Source: Rubripirellula sp.
Lineage (GTDB): Bacteria > Planctomycetota > Planctomycetia > Pirellulales > Pirellulaceae
Assembly: GCA_012270065.1 (NCBI GenBank)
Contig: JAAXJB010000003.1
Coordinates: 97,385-161,384 of the forward strand
Reading direction: 5' to 3'
DNA length: 64,000 nucleotides
Under the pieces are notes generated by a model that did no database searches, was not told the origin of the DNA, and was given only the letters and a program-made list of their open reading frames with translations. Shown here piece after piece: positions 1 through 8,223 of this stretch; positions within the stretch are counted from its first letter, which is position 1, and every line of letters begins with the position of its first letter. The position numbers were made by a program, and so were the translations under genes.

Positions 1-4
1 GCAC

Positions 5-56
5 TCAGTGCGTCTCATGATCAGTGCGTCTCATGATCAGTGCGTCTCATGATCAC
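5..56. repeat. 16-bp tandem repeat, three copies
   Basis: Three identical copies of TCAGTGCGTCTCATGA run head to tail at 5-20, 21-36 and 37-52, followed by the first three bases of a fourth. Each junction creates the palindrome TGATCA. The array lies about 140 bp before the first gene and may begin outside the window. It is too short and has no spacers, so it is not a CRISPR. Replication slippage is the simplest origin. Confidence 0.9.
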
Positions 57-192
57 AGGAGAAGTTCCTGCAACTTCCTTTCCATGATGGAATGGCATCG
101 AATCGACGCCCCTGATTCGACACCGGAGGAGCCGGGCGATTCAACATTCCACCCAGATGACAAAGCCATGATCGCATGGAAAAGGGAAACTC

Positions 193-1233
193 ATGCACTA
201 TCGTCTCTATCTCGCCATCGCAATGCTTGCCGTTCATATTTGCACAAACGACAACAGAACGGCAGCAGACACGCATTCGGAAGTGCGTTTTGACATCCCA
301 CCAAGCACAGCGGCTAAAACTCTCAGTTGCAGTGATGGAAGAACATTGATTCAGGTGGAACTGCTACTGTCTTCCATGATCAGCAATCCCGAATCAGGTC
401 GGATTGATCAGTGGCTTGTACGTTGCCAACCGCGTGGGCATTTCGCGTCAATCGTCGACTATCACCCACGAACCGAAGCCGGTTCCGACCTGGCTTCCCC
501 GATTCAGGTCAAACAAACCAAAGAAAAAAACCAGAGCTTTGGGATCGGCATGAACGGAAGTTGTCCCTTGCCATTGAATGGCAATGCAGGATTGGACCAC
601 AACAGCAAAGACGTTGACTCAGTACAGTTCGACCGCCTCGCTCCCCTACATGCAGTCACAGCTTCCGGTACGATCAACCGGGGCACAGGAGTTTATTTCA
701 AATTGCGATGGACTGCACGACAGATACTTGAAGGGCAGAAAGCTTTCCAATTGACATTGGATGTCCCCGAATCATGGAGGACAGGTCTGATCGACATTTC
801 TGTCGTCGCCCAGGCGAGACAGAAATCATTTGCCAACTGGGAGTCATCTTCAAAAACGTTGGGCGAAGCGAACTTCGTGATCGCAGTCTATCGCGAAGAT
901 GATCAACACGCTCGTCAAATCGCCAGAAAAATGGCTCAGGCTGAACATGTGCTTCGAACCAAGATCACCGAACTTCATTCAGCCAGGTCCAGCCACTCTC
1001 TTTCAACGCTTTGGCAGCACATGACAGAAAAGATGGACTTCAGGAAATCAGCTGAAGATACAGTTCTTCTTGAGCGCCTGATGCTGAACCAGAGAGATCC
1101 GCATCTGGAGCAGGAATTTCGAAAATTGCCGGTGGACTGCCGACTCGCGGCACTCGACTACTCAGATGCCCAAAACTCATTTACAAAGCTGAATGAACAA
1201 CCAATCGATCAAGTTCTGGCAGAACGAGAATGA
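193..1233 (+). CDS. Secreted protein of unknown function
   Basis: The 346-residue product starts with a short basic-hydrophobic stretch (MHYRLYLAIAMLAVHIC) that could be a signal peptide, so export is likely. The rest is soluble, with no transmembrane segment and no motif I recognise. The middle (about residues 160-240) is rich in beta-strand-like sequence; the end (about 245-345) looks helical and charged. The ATG at 193 is preceded by a purine-rich AAAAGGGAAA that could act as ribosome binding site. The gene is convergent with the next one, 58 bp away. I cannot assign a function. Confidence 0.7.
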   Translation: MHYRLYLAIAMLAVHICTNDNRTAADTHSEVRFDIPPSTAAKTLSCSDGRTLIQVELLLSSMISNPESGRIDQWLVRCQPRGHFASIVDYHPRTEAGSDLASPIQVKQTKEKNQSFGIGMNGSCPLPLNGNAGLDHNSKDVDSVQFDRLAPLHAVTASGTINRGTGVYFKLRWTARQILEGQKAFQLTLDVPESWRTGLIDISVVAQARQKSFANWESSSKTLGEANFVIAVYREDDQHARQIARKMAQAEHVLRTKITELHSARSSHSLSTLWQHMTEKMDFRKSAEDTVLLERLMLNQRDPHLEQEFRKLPVDCRLAALDYSDAQNSFTKLNEQPIDQVLAERE

Positions 1234-1291
1234 TACTGGAATCTTCAAGAGCTTCGGTTGACCATCAAGGTTGAGATCAAGACCACTACCA

Positions 1292-1600
1292 TCAGTTGTT
1301 ACTGAAACCCAATGCAAGGACAGTGTCACGTCCCAATGGATTCTTCAGAAATTGCCGGTAGCACTCCGAACAAAGGTCGTATCGACCAGAATGACTGGTC
1401 TCTGATTCATCGTTACCTGCAAGAACCGATTCATGCGTGCCTTCGAGAATCTGGTGCAGTTCATTCAGGTGATCGACATCATCTTCGAATTCCGCCTCGG
1501 CATGTTCGCTCGCGGTTTGTATGTCAATCTGAACAATGAAACGCGTCTGACTGTCAGTGTTGATCTGGCGCTTACAACGATCACATGTGTAGTGGATCAT
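1292..1600 (-). CDS. Small protein with two CxxC pairs (zinc-ribbon-like)
   Basis: This is a 102-residue cytoplasmic protein. It begins with a CDRC pair (Cys6/Cys9) and ends with CSEC (Cys77/Cys80). The two pairs are placed as in a split zinc ribbon, so one bound zinc ion is likely. Between them lies an acidic stretch (about residues 33-72) rich in Asp, Glu and His. There is no DNA-binding motif and no signal peptide. It resembles the small conserved hypothetical proteins common in planctomycetes, but I know of no assigned function. It has no close co-directional partner: the next minus-strand gene upstream ends almost 480 bp away. Confidence 0.7.
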   Translation of the reverse strand: MIHYTCDRCKRQINTDSQTRFIVQIDIQTASEHAEAEFEDDVDHLNELHQILEGTHESVLAGNDESETSHSGRYDLCSECYRQFLKNPLGRDTVLALGFSNN

Positions 1601-2079
1601 TTATTAAGAGCTCGTCTGGAGGTCTCCCGCGGCGTGACTGGCAACAAACCCAGTCGGAATGATAAATAAAACAAATGCACCGCAAGACTACCTCTATAGT
1701 AGTGACGCTACAGCAGCGTTCGCAAGCCAAATAAGCATTTCTTTTTGATCTCCGAGGCAACTGGACTTCCACGGAGAGGACGCCTGACCCGTTTTCAACC
1801 GCGGACAATCGGGAGTGTCGGGTGCTTCAAAGCAACCCATCGGGTACCGAACATCGAAAAAATGACGCGATCAAGTCGGTTCACTCCATCTTCCAAGACG
1901 CTTCTTATGGCTGCCTCGCAGAAAGGCCTGTCCCGATTAAGCCGCCTAAAAACGCTTGCTACGCATCACAAAATCGTCATCAGCAGAGCTCAGAAAACAA
2001 CCTGCGATCGCGATTCAATGTCAGCTTGCCGACTGGTAAAAGATGAGATTCAGCAGGAAAGTCGCTCCAGCTTCGACAT
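1601..2079. other. Intergenic stretch, no gene seen
   Basis: About 480 bp between two minus-strand genes. Open frames here are short or are extensions of shadows of the methyltransferase gene. I see no tRNA-like T-loop, no strong hairpin followed by T residues and no convincing promoter. It may hold the promoter of the small CxxC protein. Confidence 0.5.
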
Positions 2080-2958
2080 TCAGGTATCCGAACCTGCAGT
2101 TCCGGATTCTGTCGAGTCCGTTGAATCAGCATCTGCATTCTCTTTTTTACCCACTGGGGCAACTTCGTCCGCACCTGTTTTTATCATGGGTACCTCGGGA
2201 CGCAATTCCAGCAACATTCCTGGTAAAAAATCGTCGGCAAGCGTATCAATCTTCCGATCATCCAGAATCTTAACGTGGAATCCCCTCTTTTCCGATTCCG
2301 CAATCAGGCGTTTGATTGCTTGCACATTGCCATAAGCCAACAAACAGCGTCCACTTGGCTTGAGGTGGCTCTGGAGTCCGGCAAGAAGACTATCCATCAA
2401 TTGGAATCCGGGATCGTAGAAAGCGTGATCGGCAGGTTTGTTCACTGCTCCGTCTTCCCAAGGTGGATTGGAAATCACGAGATCAAATTTTTCATTTGCT
2501 TCAATTACCGAAAAAGCACCAGGATCATCCGCTGTCACTGTGCGCACATCCAAAGTTTGATCCGGACAAATCATTGCTGCGTTGTATTCTGCATTAGCAG
2601 CGGCCGCTCGGTTGATGTCCGTGGCAACGACCGACTTGGCTGAATTTTCCAAACAGAGAATTGAAATCAGACCCGTTCCGGTTCCGATTTCAAGAACATC
2701 GCAACCGGCAACAATCCGATCCTCACTGATCAATTTGCGAAGGGAAACTGTGTCATCTGGTTCCCAAAAAACAGACTCGAATTGGACAAACTCAATGTTT
2801 GGCAACTCATCGATTGTCCAAGTCTGGGCAACACTGTATGAGTAGTCGAGGTCCTCCCGATAACGCTCCCGACATCCAGAAGCCAGCACTCCAAGGAACA
2901 TGAACAAATACAAACAGCCAGATTTCAAGCAATTTCTCGAGCGAAGATTATGTACCAT
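2080..2958 (-). CDS. Lipoprotein-type SAM-dependent methyltransferase (PrmC/HemK-like fold)
   Basis: The 292-residue protein has a class I methyltransferase core. SAM motif I is LEIGTGTG (89-96), the acidic ribose-binding residue sits in VVATDIN (110-116), and the catalytic-type motif NPPW is at 164-167. NPPY/W is typical of N-methyltransferases acting on amide or amino groups, such as PrmC and N6-adenine enzymes. A FWEPDDT segment before the core resembles the equivalent part of PrmC. Unusually, the N-terminus reads as a lipoprotein signal: a hydrophobic run (16-27) then LASGC with Cys29 as the would-be lipidated residue. The tail (about 270-292) is acidic and Ser/Thr-rich. Either the enzyme is membrane-tethered or the signal is misleading; the first in-frame Met after the lipobox would destroy the core. 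Substrate unknown. Confidence 0.75.
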   Translation of the reverse strand: MVHNLRSRNCLKSGCLYLFMFLGVLASGCRERYREDLDYSYSVAQTWTIDELPNIEFVQFESVFWEPDDTVSLRKLISEDRIVAGCDVLEIGTGTGLISILCLENSAKSVVATDINRAAAANAEYNAAMICPDQTLDVRTVTADDPGAFSVIEANEKFDLVISNPPWEDGAVNKPADHAFYDPGFQLMDSLLAGLQSHLKPSGRCLLAYGNVQAIKRLIAESEKRGFHVKILDDRKIDTLADDFLPGMLLELRPEVPMIKTGADEVAPVGKKENADADSTDSTESGTAGSDT

Positions 2959-3010
2959 GACTGAATCTCTGACTTCGATAACCGACTATCATTCGACGCC
3001 TGCGTTCCTG

Positions 3011-3072
3011 GAGCGTTGAAAAGGAGCGTTGAAAAGGAGCGTTGAAAAGGAGCGTTGAAAAGGAGCGTTGAG
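3011..3072. repeat. 13-bp tandem repeat, about 4.8 copies
   Basis: The unit GAGCGTTGAAAAG is repeated exactly at 3011, 3024, 3037 and 3050, with a partial fifth copy from 3063. The array ends directly at the stop codon of the downstream minus-strand gene (stop complement at 3073-3075), so on that strand the repeat forms the start of its 3' untranslated region. No coding role is apparent. Confidence 0.95.
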
Positions 3073-3795
3073 CTACATTGTCGGGTTAAAAATAAGTTCT
3101 TGCAGCAAACGTGGATCCATGGAGCTTTCGATCAGGGAAACACTGCCATCGACGAAAAGCAATGCAACCGGACTCTCAATGGTCGCATTGAATACCTCAT
3201 CTTGCAATCGTTTCAGGGTAATGTCCACCGGTGCCGCCCAGTGAACCGTGTGATTTGGAAGATAAACAGCAACCACAGAATGCAGCTCTTTCCGGGAATC
3301 ATCGCCAGTGTGATTTCCTGCACCGGTGTTTCCGGTCTGGCGAAGCGGCCCCTCAGGTCGCACAAGTGCAAACACATGAGTTTCCGTCATTGTTAACGGA
3401 TCAAGAACCAAAGGCGAAACAAACTCCTCGGGGACCGTAATCTTTGTGCTTCGATTGACAGGGTCATCCCATTGCTGGGACCAATCCGGCAAGCGTGCCG
3501 GTTCTGCCTCGTGAAGAAAGGGAGCGATCAACACCCGCCAACTGCACGCAGGCCTGCCTTCGTCGTCAATGGAATGCAATGGAGGAAAATCACGGTAAAC
3601 ATCGTGATAGGCATCAATTGCTAATCCGACCTGCCTCATTTGCAGAACCAACCGATTCTGACTTGAGCGATCAGCCGCGTCGTTCAAGACGGGCAAGAAC
3701 AACGCACCAGTGAAGGTGGCACACGCGCACAACAACAAAAGAACAGAGAACGAAACAACCAGAACTACGGTCAATTTTCCGGGTTGATCTTCCAT
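3073..3795 (-). CDS. DUF1559-like (pseudopilin-related) membrane-anchored protein
   Basis: The 240-residue product has one N-terminal membrane segment (about 8-37) and an extracytoplasmic domain. Hallmarks of the large planctomycete DUF1559 family are present: a stretch reading LAIDAYHDVYRDFPP (about 58-72), where family members have a similar Tyr-His-Asp then Phe-Pro-Pro pattern, a W-R-V-L-I-A-P-F-L element, and a C-terminal FVDGSVSLI close to the usual DGSV motif. The classical type IV pilin processing site is missing; the hydrophobic helix instead follows a short MEDQPGK leader. This points to a simple membrane anchor rather than a processed pilin. The role of the family is unknown. It is shorter than most members, which often exceed 300 residues. 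Confidence 0.75.
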   Translation of the reverse strand: MEDQPGKLTVVLVVSFSVLLLLCACATFTGALFLPVLNDAADRSSQNRLVLQMRQVGLAIDAYHDVYRDFPPLHSIDDEGRPACSWRVLIAPFLHEAEPARLPDWSQQWDDPVNRSTKITVPEEFVSPLVLDPLTMTETHVFALVRPEGPLRQTGNTGAGNHTGDDSRKELHSVVAVYLPNHTVHWAAPVDITLKRLQDEVFNATIESPVALLFVDGSVSLIESSMDPRLLQELIFNPTM

Positions 3796-4220
3796 CAGCT
3801 TCGGGGATTTTTCTGATTGGAGAGTTGCGGGACACGCTGCCCCCGGCGTGAATCAACACCATTCCTGCAATGGGGATGTACGGCCCACCTTCCACATCAT
3901 CCGATGCACCACTTCGAACGGGGTATTTTCCACTGGAAATACCAAATGATCATTCGACTACGAGTGAGAAGTCCCGGCAGCACCGCTGATGACCGCGAAA
4001 ATGCAACAACCACAACAAACTGCTTGCCAAGATTCGCGAAGCAATCTGGAAATGCCGGGCGTTGGCCGATTCGAATTCGAACCAGACGCGGAACCGCAAA
4101 ACGACAGTCGACCTGCATCGTCTGCCAAATCGGAGCAACCCCGCCAAATGCATGCCCAAAGTAAAACCTGCCGTTTTTGACACGGAGGCCTTTGCATCCG
4201 CAGCAGGGAAGGCTCAGGCC
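3796..4220. other. Intergenic stretch, no gene seen
   Basis: About 425 bp separating the DUF1559-like gene from the surface-protein cluster, both on the minus strand. Overlapping short open frames occur on both strands, with no ribosome binding sites or recognisable products, so none is called. It should contain the promoter of the DUF1559-like gene, but no clear -35/-10 pair was found. Confidence 0.5.
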
Positions 4221-5564
4221 TTAACGCACCTTGCACTGAAAGCGAATCGTGGCGCTTTCCCCAACCCGCAGCACATCAGTCAATTTCCACTGCAAGCGAA
4301 GAGACTGACCCGCGTTCACCGTCGTCTGGAACTCCGCACCAGCACTGCAAGTGGCGCTTCCCTCGACATACTCCAAGCGGGTGATCAAGTTGTCAGTCAA
4401 GACAACACCACTGACCTCAGTGTCACCAACATTCTCGACTCGGATTGCAAAGTTCACGATTTCGCCTGGTCGCGCGTCGGTTCGGTCAGCCATTTTGTGG
4501 ATCTGAAGCCGACCGGCATCCGGAAATTCGTAAATCGCCAATCCCTGAAGTGACTCGTCCCGAACCAGGGAGGGAGCCGCCTGATCTGCAATGGAAGCTT
4601 CAACACTCTCATCCAACGTCCACGATACCGCAGCCAGAGAGAACTGCTCCAGAATAGCCTTTTCTTCATCCTGCAGTTGACTCAGCTGATCAAACGTCAA
4701 TCCGACCAACGCTGCCATCACGTCGCTTGCCTGCTCCAACTGTAAAACAGATTCGACAGGAACACCACGGACCCGCTCTCTCATCGCATCGATTCGCCGC
4801 GCAACGTCAGCATGCCCCAGTTCGACGCTGTCGGTCATGGTCAGACGAGGCAAGGGCTGATCGAATCGACTGGTCCCTTGCGGCTTGTCAAACTGTGCAG
4901 CAGTAACTGCACGCCCTCCAGCATGAACTCCTGTGATTTTTCGCACCGAGAAAAAACGAGGCGAGTACAAACAGACCTTGTTACTGGCCTGTATCTCGAC
5001 ATCGCCCTCGGAGGTTGTGTAGTGAACGACGGTGTCCTCCGGCTGAAGTCCAACCAGCGTATCATCACGACGGACCGCAGCGTTCGGGGGATTATCTCCT
5101 CCGTCGCAGATGAATTCGCTTGGATCGATCCCAAATGCGTTGGTGGGTCCGGCAGTCGGCAATCTGTAGCCGAAGGGAACAGGTCCACAATTCTGGCAAC
5201 TACCGAACTGCTTACAGTTACAGCCCCGCAACTGATGAGCTGCCAAAGCGGCGTTTGACTGTTGTACCGCAGGGTGATTGAAACTTACTGGTGCAACAGC
5301 AGGAGCAGTCGCCTGTGGACCGGACATCGACTGAAGTGTTGGATATGAGATACCGGGACGATATCCGGAATTCGAAAAATGCCCTGCCGGGGCACTCAAC
5401 AGATTTGATGTCGCCACCTGACCCGCCGGTTGTGATACTGGATTTTGATGCCCAATCGCCCCCGGCGGTGGTACTGGCTGTTTGCCTGAAAAGGCACAAC
5501 CCGTACTCAGGATCGCAATCACTCCCCCAACAAGCAGCAGATAGTTAGTTGATCGCATCATCAT
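4221..5564 (-). CDS. Cysteine-containing lipoprotein with C-terminal DUF11-type repeat domain
   Basis: The 447-residue protein starts at the first of three consecutive ATGs (5564). A longer frame reaching 5969 exists but would overlap the upstream gene and lacks the signal. The signal peptide ends in ILSTGC with Cys23 as lipobox cysteine. A Pro/Gln-rich linker follows, then a cysteine cluster (C-x-C-x5-C-x2-C, residues about 115-124). The last 100 residues (from GRLQIHKMAD) form a beta-sandwich of the DUF11/TIGR01451 conserved repeat type, with the pattern of pro-glycine, N-x-G-D and beta-strand residues seen in chlamydial OmcB and other surface proteins. It is 22 bp behind the preceding gene, so likely co-transcribed. 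A structural or envelope role is inferred. Confidence 0.8.
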   Translation of the reverse strand: MMMRSTNYLLLVGGVIAILSTGCAFSGKQPVPPPGAIGHQNPVSQPAGQVATSNLLSAPAGHFSNSGYRPGISYPTLQSMSGPQATAPAVAPVSFNHPAVQQSNAALAAHQLRGCNCKQFGSCQNCGPVPFGYRLPTAGPTNAFGIDPSEFICDGGDNPPNAAVRRDDTLVGLQPEDTVVHYTTSEGDVEIQASNKVCLYSPRFFSVRKITGVHAGGRAVTAAQFDKPQGTSRFDQPLPRLTMTDSVELGHADVARRIDAMRERVRGVPVESVLQLEQASDVMAALVGLTFDQLSQLQDEEKAILEQFSLAAVSWTLDESVEASIADQAAPSLVRDESLQGLAIYEFPDAGRLQIHKMADRTDARPGEIVNFAIRVENVGDTEVSGVVLTDNLITRLEYVEGSATCSAGAEFQTTVNAGQSLRLQWKLTDVLRVGESATIRFQCKVR

Positions 5565-5586
5565 CTCGTGAAGGGTGGACGCCGAA

Positions 5587-6453
5587 TTAATTAACAACAG
5601 GTCGATCTGTGACAGGTGTTGCCTGCGCACTTTGCTGAATAGCATTTGGCCGCAACGAGCGAAGTGGCTCCGCAGAACTCTGCCGACCATTCTGCACAGG
5701 ACCACGGTATGTCTGTGCTGGAATATCGCCGACGCTTTCGCCGGTGACCCGAATTGGGGCCCAAGCGGGAAACCCGAAGAAGAATCGTGGCATGAGAGCA
5801 GGACTTCTCGGTGGCGCGACCGAGCCAATACGCACGATTGCCACCGGCCTGCCCAGGCGATCAGCAACCTCCAATGCATCTTGATATTCTGCGACCTCGA
5901 CAGGGTTATTGGTGATGGGAGTCTGCGGCAAGGGCGAAGCGGTCTGCGGATCCTCCAGATAGATGACACGTGTCACCAGTTTTCCCTCCAATGCCGATTC
6001 AAGATCTTCCTGATCCAGATTGATCACAATCGGATAACGGGTTGCAAGGCCTGCTGGAGGATAAGTCCGATCAATCACCTCAAGGGTGGGATAGAGTTCA
6101 GCGCCTTCCATCTGGGGTATTCGTGTGATTTGAAAGCGGTAAACGCTTCCCACCAGAAAACCTGCCTGCAGTAGTTCGGTGCCTTCCTCGTAGCGACCGT
6201 TTCGCGTTAAAGCAAATCGAGTGCCTTTTGGCCCGGTCACTGCCACAGGCTGGTAATACCCATTAACGAATCCACGGCCGGCAAGCCTTGCTTGACCCAC
6301 GTAGCCGGGTGGCATGTCACCTGTCAACAACCGATGCCTACCGGTACTGCTGAGATAATCAGATGGATCGGCTGCATGAACATCACTGAACATCATGCAC
6401 AGAGCCATGATGCAGCAGGCAAGTTCCAGCAACCGGGCGTTTCCGTATGCCAT
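5587..6453 (-). CDS. Secreted protein, paralogue of the adjacent 440-residue lipoprotein
   Basis: A start at 6453 gives 288 residues with a signal peptide (hydrophobic stretch ending in SDVHA-ADP). A start five codons earlier (6468) is possible. The central part shares a clear block with the gene upstream: E-G-(A/V)-E-L-Y-P-T-(L/V)-E, then a D-(Q/F)-x2-(L)-x-G-(K/N)-(L/F)-V-T-(R/K)-V-I-Y-L-x-D-P element and a later A-I-(V/I)-R-(I/L)-G motif. I therefore call them paralogues. The domain is beta-rich and extracytoplasmic; no enzyme motif is visible. The C-terminal 60 residues are Pro/Gln/Arg-rich. The family seems restricted to planctomycetes in my knowledge; function unknown. Confidence 0.75.
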   Translation of the reverse strand: MAYGNARLLELACCIMALCMMFSDVHAADPSDYLSSTGRHRLLTGDMPPGYVGQARLAGRGFVNGYYQPVAVTGPKGTRFALTRNGRYEEGTELLQAGFLVGSVYRFQITRIPQMEGAELYPTLEVIDRTYPPAGLATRYPIVINLDQEDLESALEGKLVTRVIYLEDPQTASPLPQTPITNNPVEVAEYQDALEVADRLGRPVAIVRIGSVAPPRSPALMPRFFFGFPAWAPIRVTGESVGDIPAQTYRGPVQNGRQSSAEPLRSLRPNAIQQSAQATPVTDRPVVN

Positions 6454-6582
6454 CACAGTCAAACCCAAGGGAGGCGAACAGGCTTATCGACCGACAAGCG
6501 AACAACATCGTTATGAAAAGAAACGCGGTGAGACTGGATCAATCCGCACCGCGTTTCGCATGTGTCTCAAACTTTGCCCGAC

Positions 6583-7905
6583 TTAGCGAGGTACGCTGTT
6601 CGGACCCACTGGCTGGCTTCCATGCTGGTACAAGCCACGACCTGCAGGGACACCTGAAGTGATGTTCTGCTCTGTGATCCGTACACGGCTGACAGGGTTC
6701 GGATAGCTCATGCCAGGTTGCATACGGACATTCATTTTGACCTTATCCACCGGGCGTGGAATGTTGATCGAGGTGTGGTTACGCATGACGTGCTTTTTCA
6801 AACCAGCAGGTTGCCCAAAAGGCAGGTGCGGTGGTCCTGGCAAGCCGATAGGAGTACCAGACATCGTCATTCCGTACTGTGGCGTGGTAACACCAGAAAT
6901 CATTCCGGGCAGGGCTGGTGGCATTGCAGCTCCATTTCCCTGACAGTGTCCACATCCCTCGGTCATCGCAGGTGCGAAGGCTGCAGGCAGTCCAGCAAAC
7001 GGTGCCCCCATGCCGCCTCGTCCTGCCGACATCATCTCGTTTGATCCACTCATCTCGATGTCTTTGTCACCAAGTCGGATGATGGCCAGGATTGAACCAC
7101 GCCGATCTGCCTCAACGATAGGATCGATGCCGGGATCAAGACGAGTACTGACCAGAGTATCAATCCCAGCCAGAGCGGGCCCTTGAAAATCAGGATCGGG
7201 AAGATAGATCACTTTGGTCACAAAGTTACCAGTCAAAACCTGATCAAAGTCTTCTTCGGTGAATTGAAGAGGAACTGAATTGTGAGCCAGGTAAGCCCCC
7301 GTCCTCGGATTGGCATAAGCCAATTCAACGGTGGGATAAAGTTCCACGCCTTCACGAGCGGGAATGTTTGTCAATTTCAGACGGTAGAGCCCTCCTTGAG
7401 GGAAGTTCTGCCGTGCGGGAACCACAAGCGGCTCGCTGTCGAAGCCGCCGTTTCCGGAAGCATCGTAACGGACCTGCATTCCTTCGGGCTGAGCCAGAGT
7501 GACTTGTAATGTGGGTGGCACAGCTGGCAACATTCCGGCGGTGGGTAAAACACCGCCCCCGGCAGGAACTTGAACACCGTGATCAACGTGGTAGTTGACC
7601 AGGTCAACTTGGCCCGTGCCAGCCGCCGCAGAAGTGTCCGGCGTTGGGGCTGCAACGGGCGCTGCGGGCGTCGGTGCTGGCATCGCGGGTGGATTCATCA
7701 TGGGCGGATTACCCATCATCGATGCTCCCATCATTCCCGGAGCGATTGCGGGCGCACCGAGCACACCGGGTCCTGGACCTCCGACTCCGGGGCCTGGCTC
7801 CATGAGCTGTTGTTCGGGTGGCAGGTTGTGGCGAACCGGTACACACCCGGTGGCGAGTATCGCCGAGGCCGCCAGTAGCGACATATGAGTGACGATTCGT
7901 TTCAT
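6583..7905 (-). CDS. Planctomycete lipoprotein with Pro/Gly/Met-rich N-terminal region
   Basis: The 440-residue product begins with a lipoprotein signal ending ILATGC (Cys21). Residues about 28-95 are low-complexity, built from Pro, Gly, Met and Ala. Residues about 125-290 contain the domain shared with the next gene downstream (the motifs E-L-Y-P-T-V-E, F-V-T-K-V-I-Y-L-P-D-P and I-L-A-I-I-R-L-G). A small cysteine motif (CGHC) follows near residue 320, then a Gly/Pro/Met-rich stretch and a basic tail. The ATG at 7905 follows a GGGGGA-type ribosome binding site. It is the first gene of a three-gene minus-strand cluster of surface proteins. No catalytic residues are evident; an envelope-structural role is inferred. 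Confidence 0.78.
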   Translation of the reverse strand: MKRIVTHMSLLAASAILATGCVPVRHNLPPEQQLMEPGPGVGGPGPGVLGAPAIAPGMMGASMMGNPPMMNPPAMPAPTPAAPVAAPTPDTSAAAGTGQVDLVNYHVDHGVQVPAGGGVLPTAGMLPAVPPTLQVTLAQPEGMQVRYDASGNGGFDSEPLVVPARQNFPQGGLYRLKLTNIPAREGVELYPTVELAYANPRTGAYLAHNSVPLQFTEEDFDQVLTGNFVTKVIYLPDPDFQGPALAGIDTLVSTRLDPGIDPIVEADRRGSILAIIRLGDKDIEMSGSNEMMSAGRGGMGAPFAGLPAAFAPAMTEGCGHCQGNGAAMPPALPGMISGVTTPQYGMTMSGTPIGLPGPPHLPFGQPAGLKKHVMRNHTSINIPRPVDKVKMNVRMQPGMSYPNPVSRVRITEQNITSGVPAGRGLYQHGSQPVGPNSVPR

Positions 7906-8223
7906 CGTATCCCCCGTTCCTTGGGCTTCTGCTCAGCTGAGTAGTGGTAAATCAGTCTTAAATTTCGATCTGGGTGGACTTCACCAGCCGGACTCATCTA
8001 CGATCGAAGAGTTGACGGTGCGGTAGTCCCTGAAGTCCGGGCAAACCGGCTTCTGTGGGATTCATCGGCACGTCACACACGGTATCTTTGAGAAAATCAG
8101 TACAACCGGTTCATGAAGATCGATCGTTACATCAGAACCATGGTGTTTAAGGGCGTGAAACCCGACGAACGCTGCGGCGAGTCTCCGGATAATTTGGTGC
8201 TCGGAACCAATGTGAGGAAACCC

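Noticed and set aside
5-56. Possible CRISPR array
   Set aside because: The repeats are contiguous without spacers and only 16 bp long.
5565-5969. N-terminal extension of the DUF11 lipoprotein gene
   Set aside because: It would overlap the upstream paralogue gene and hides the obvious lipoprotein signal that starts at 5564.
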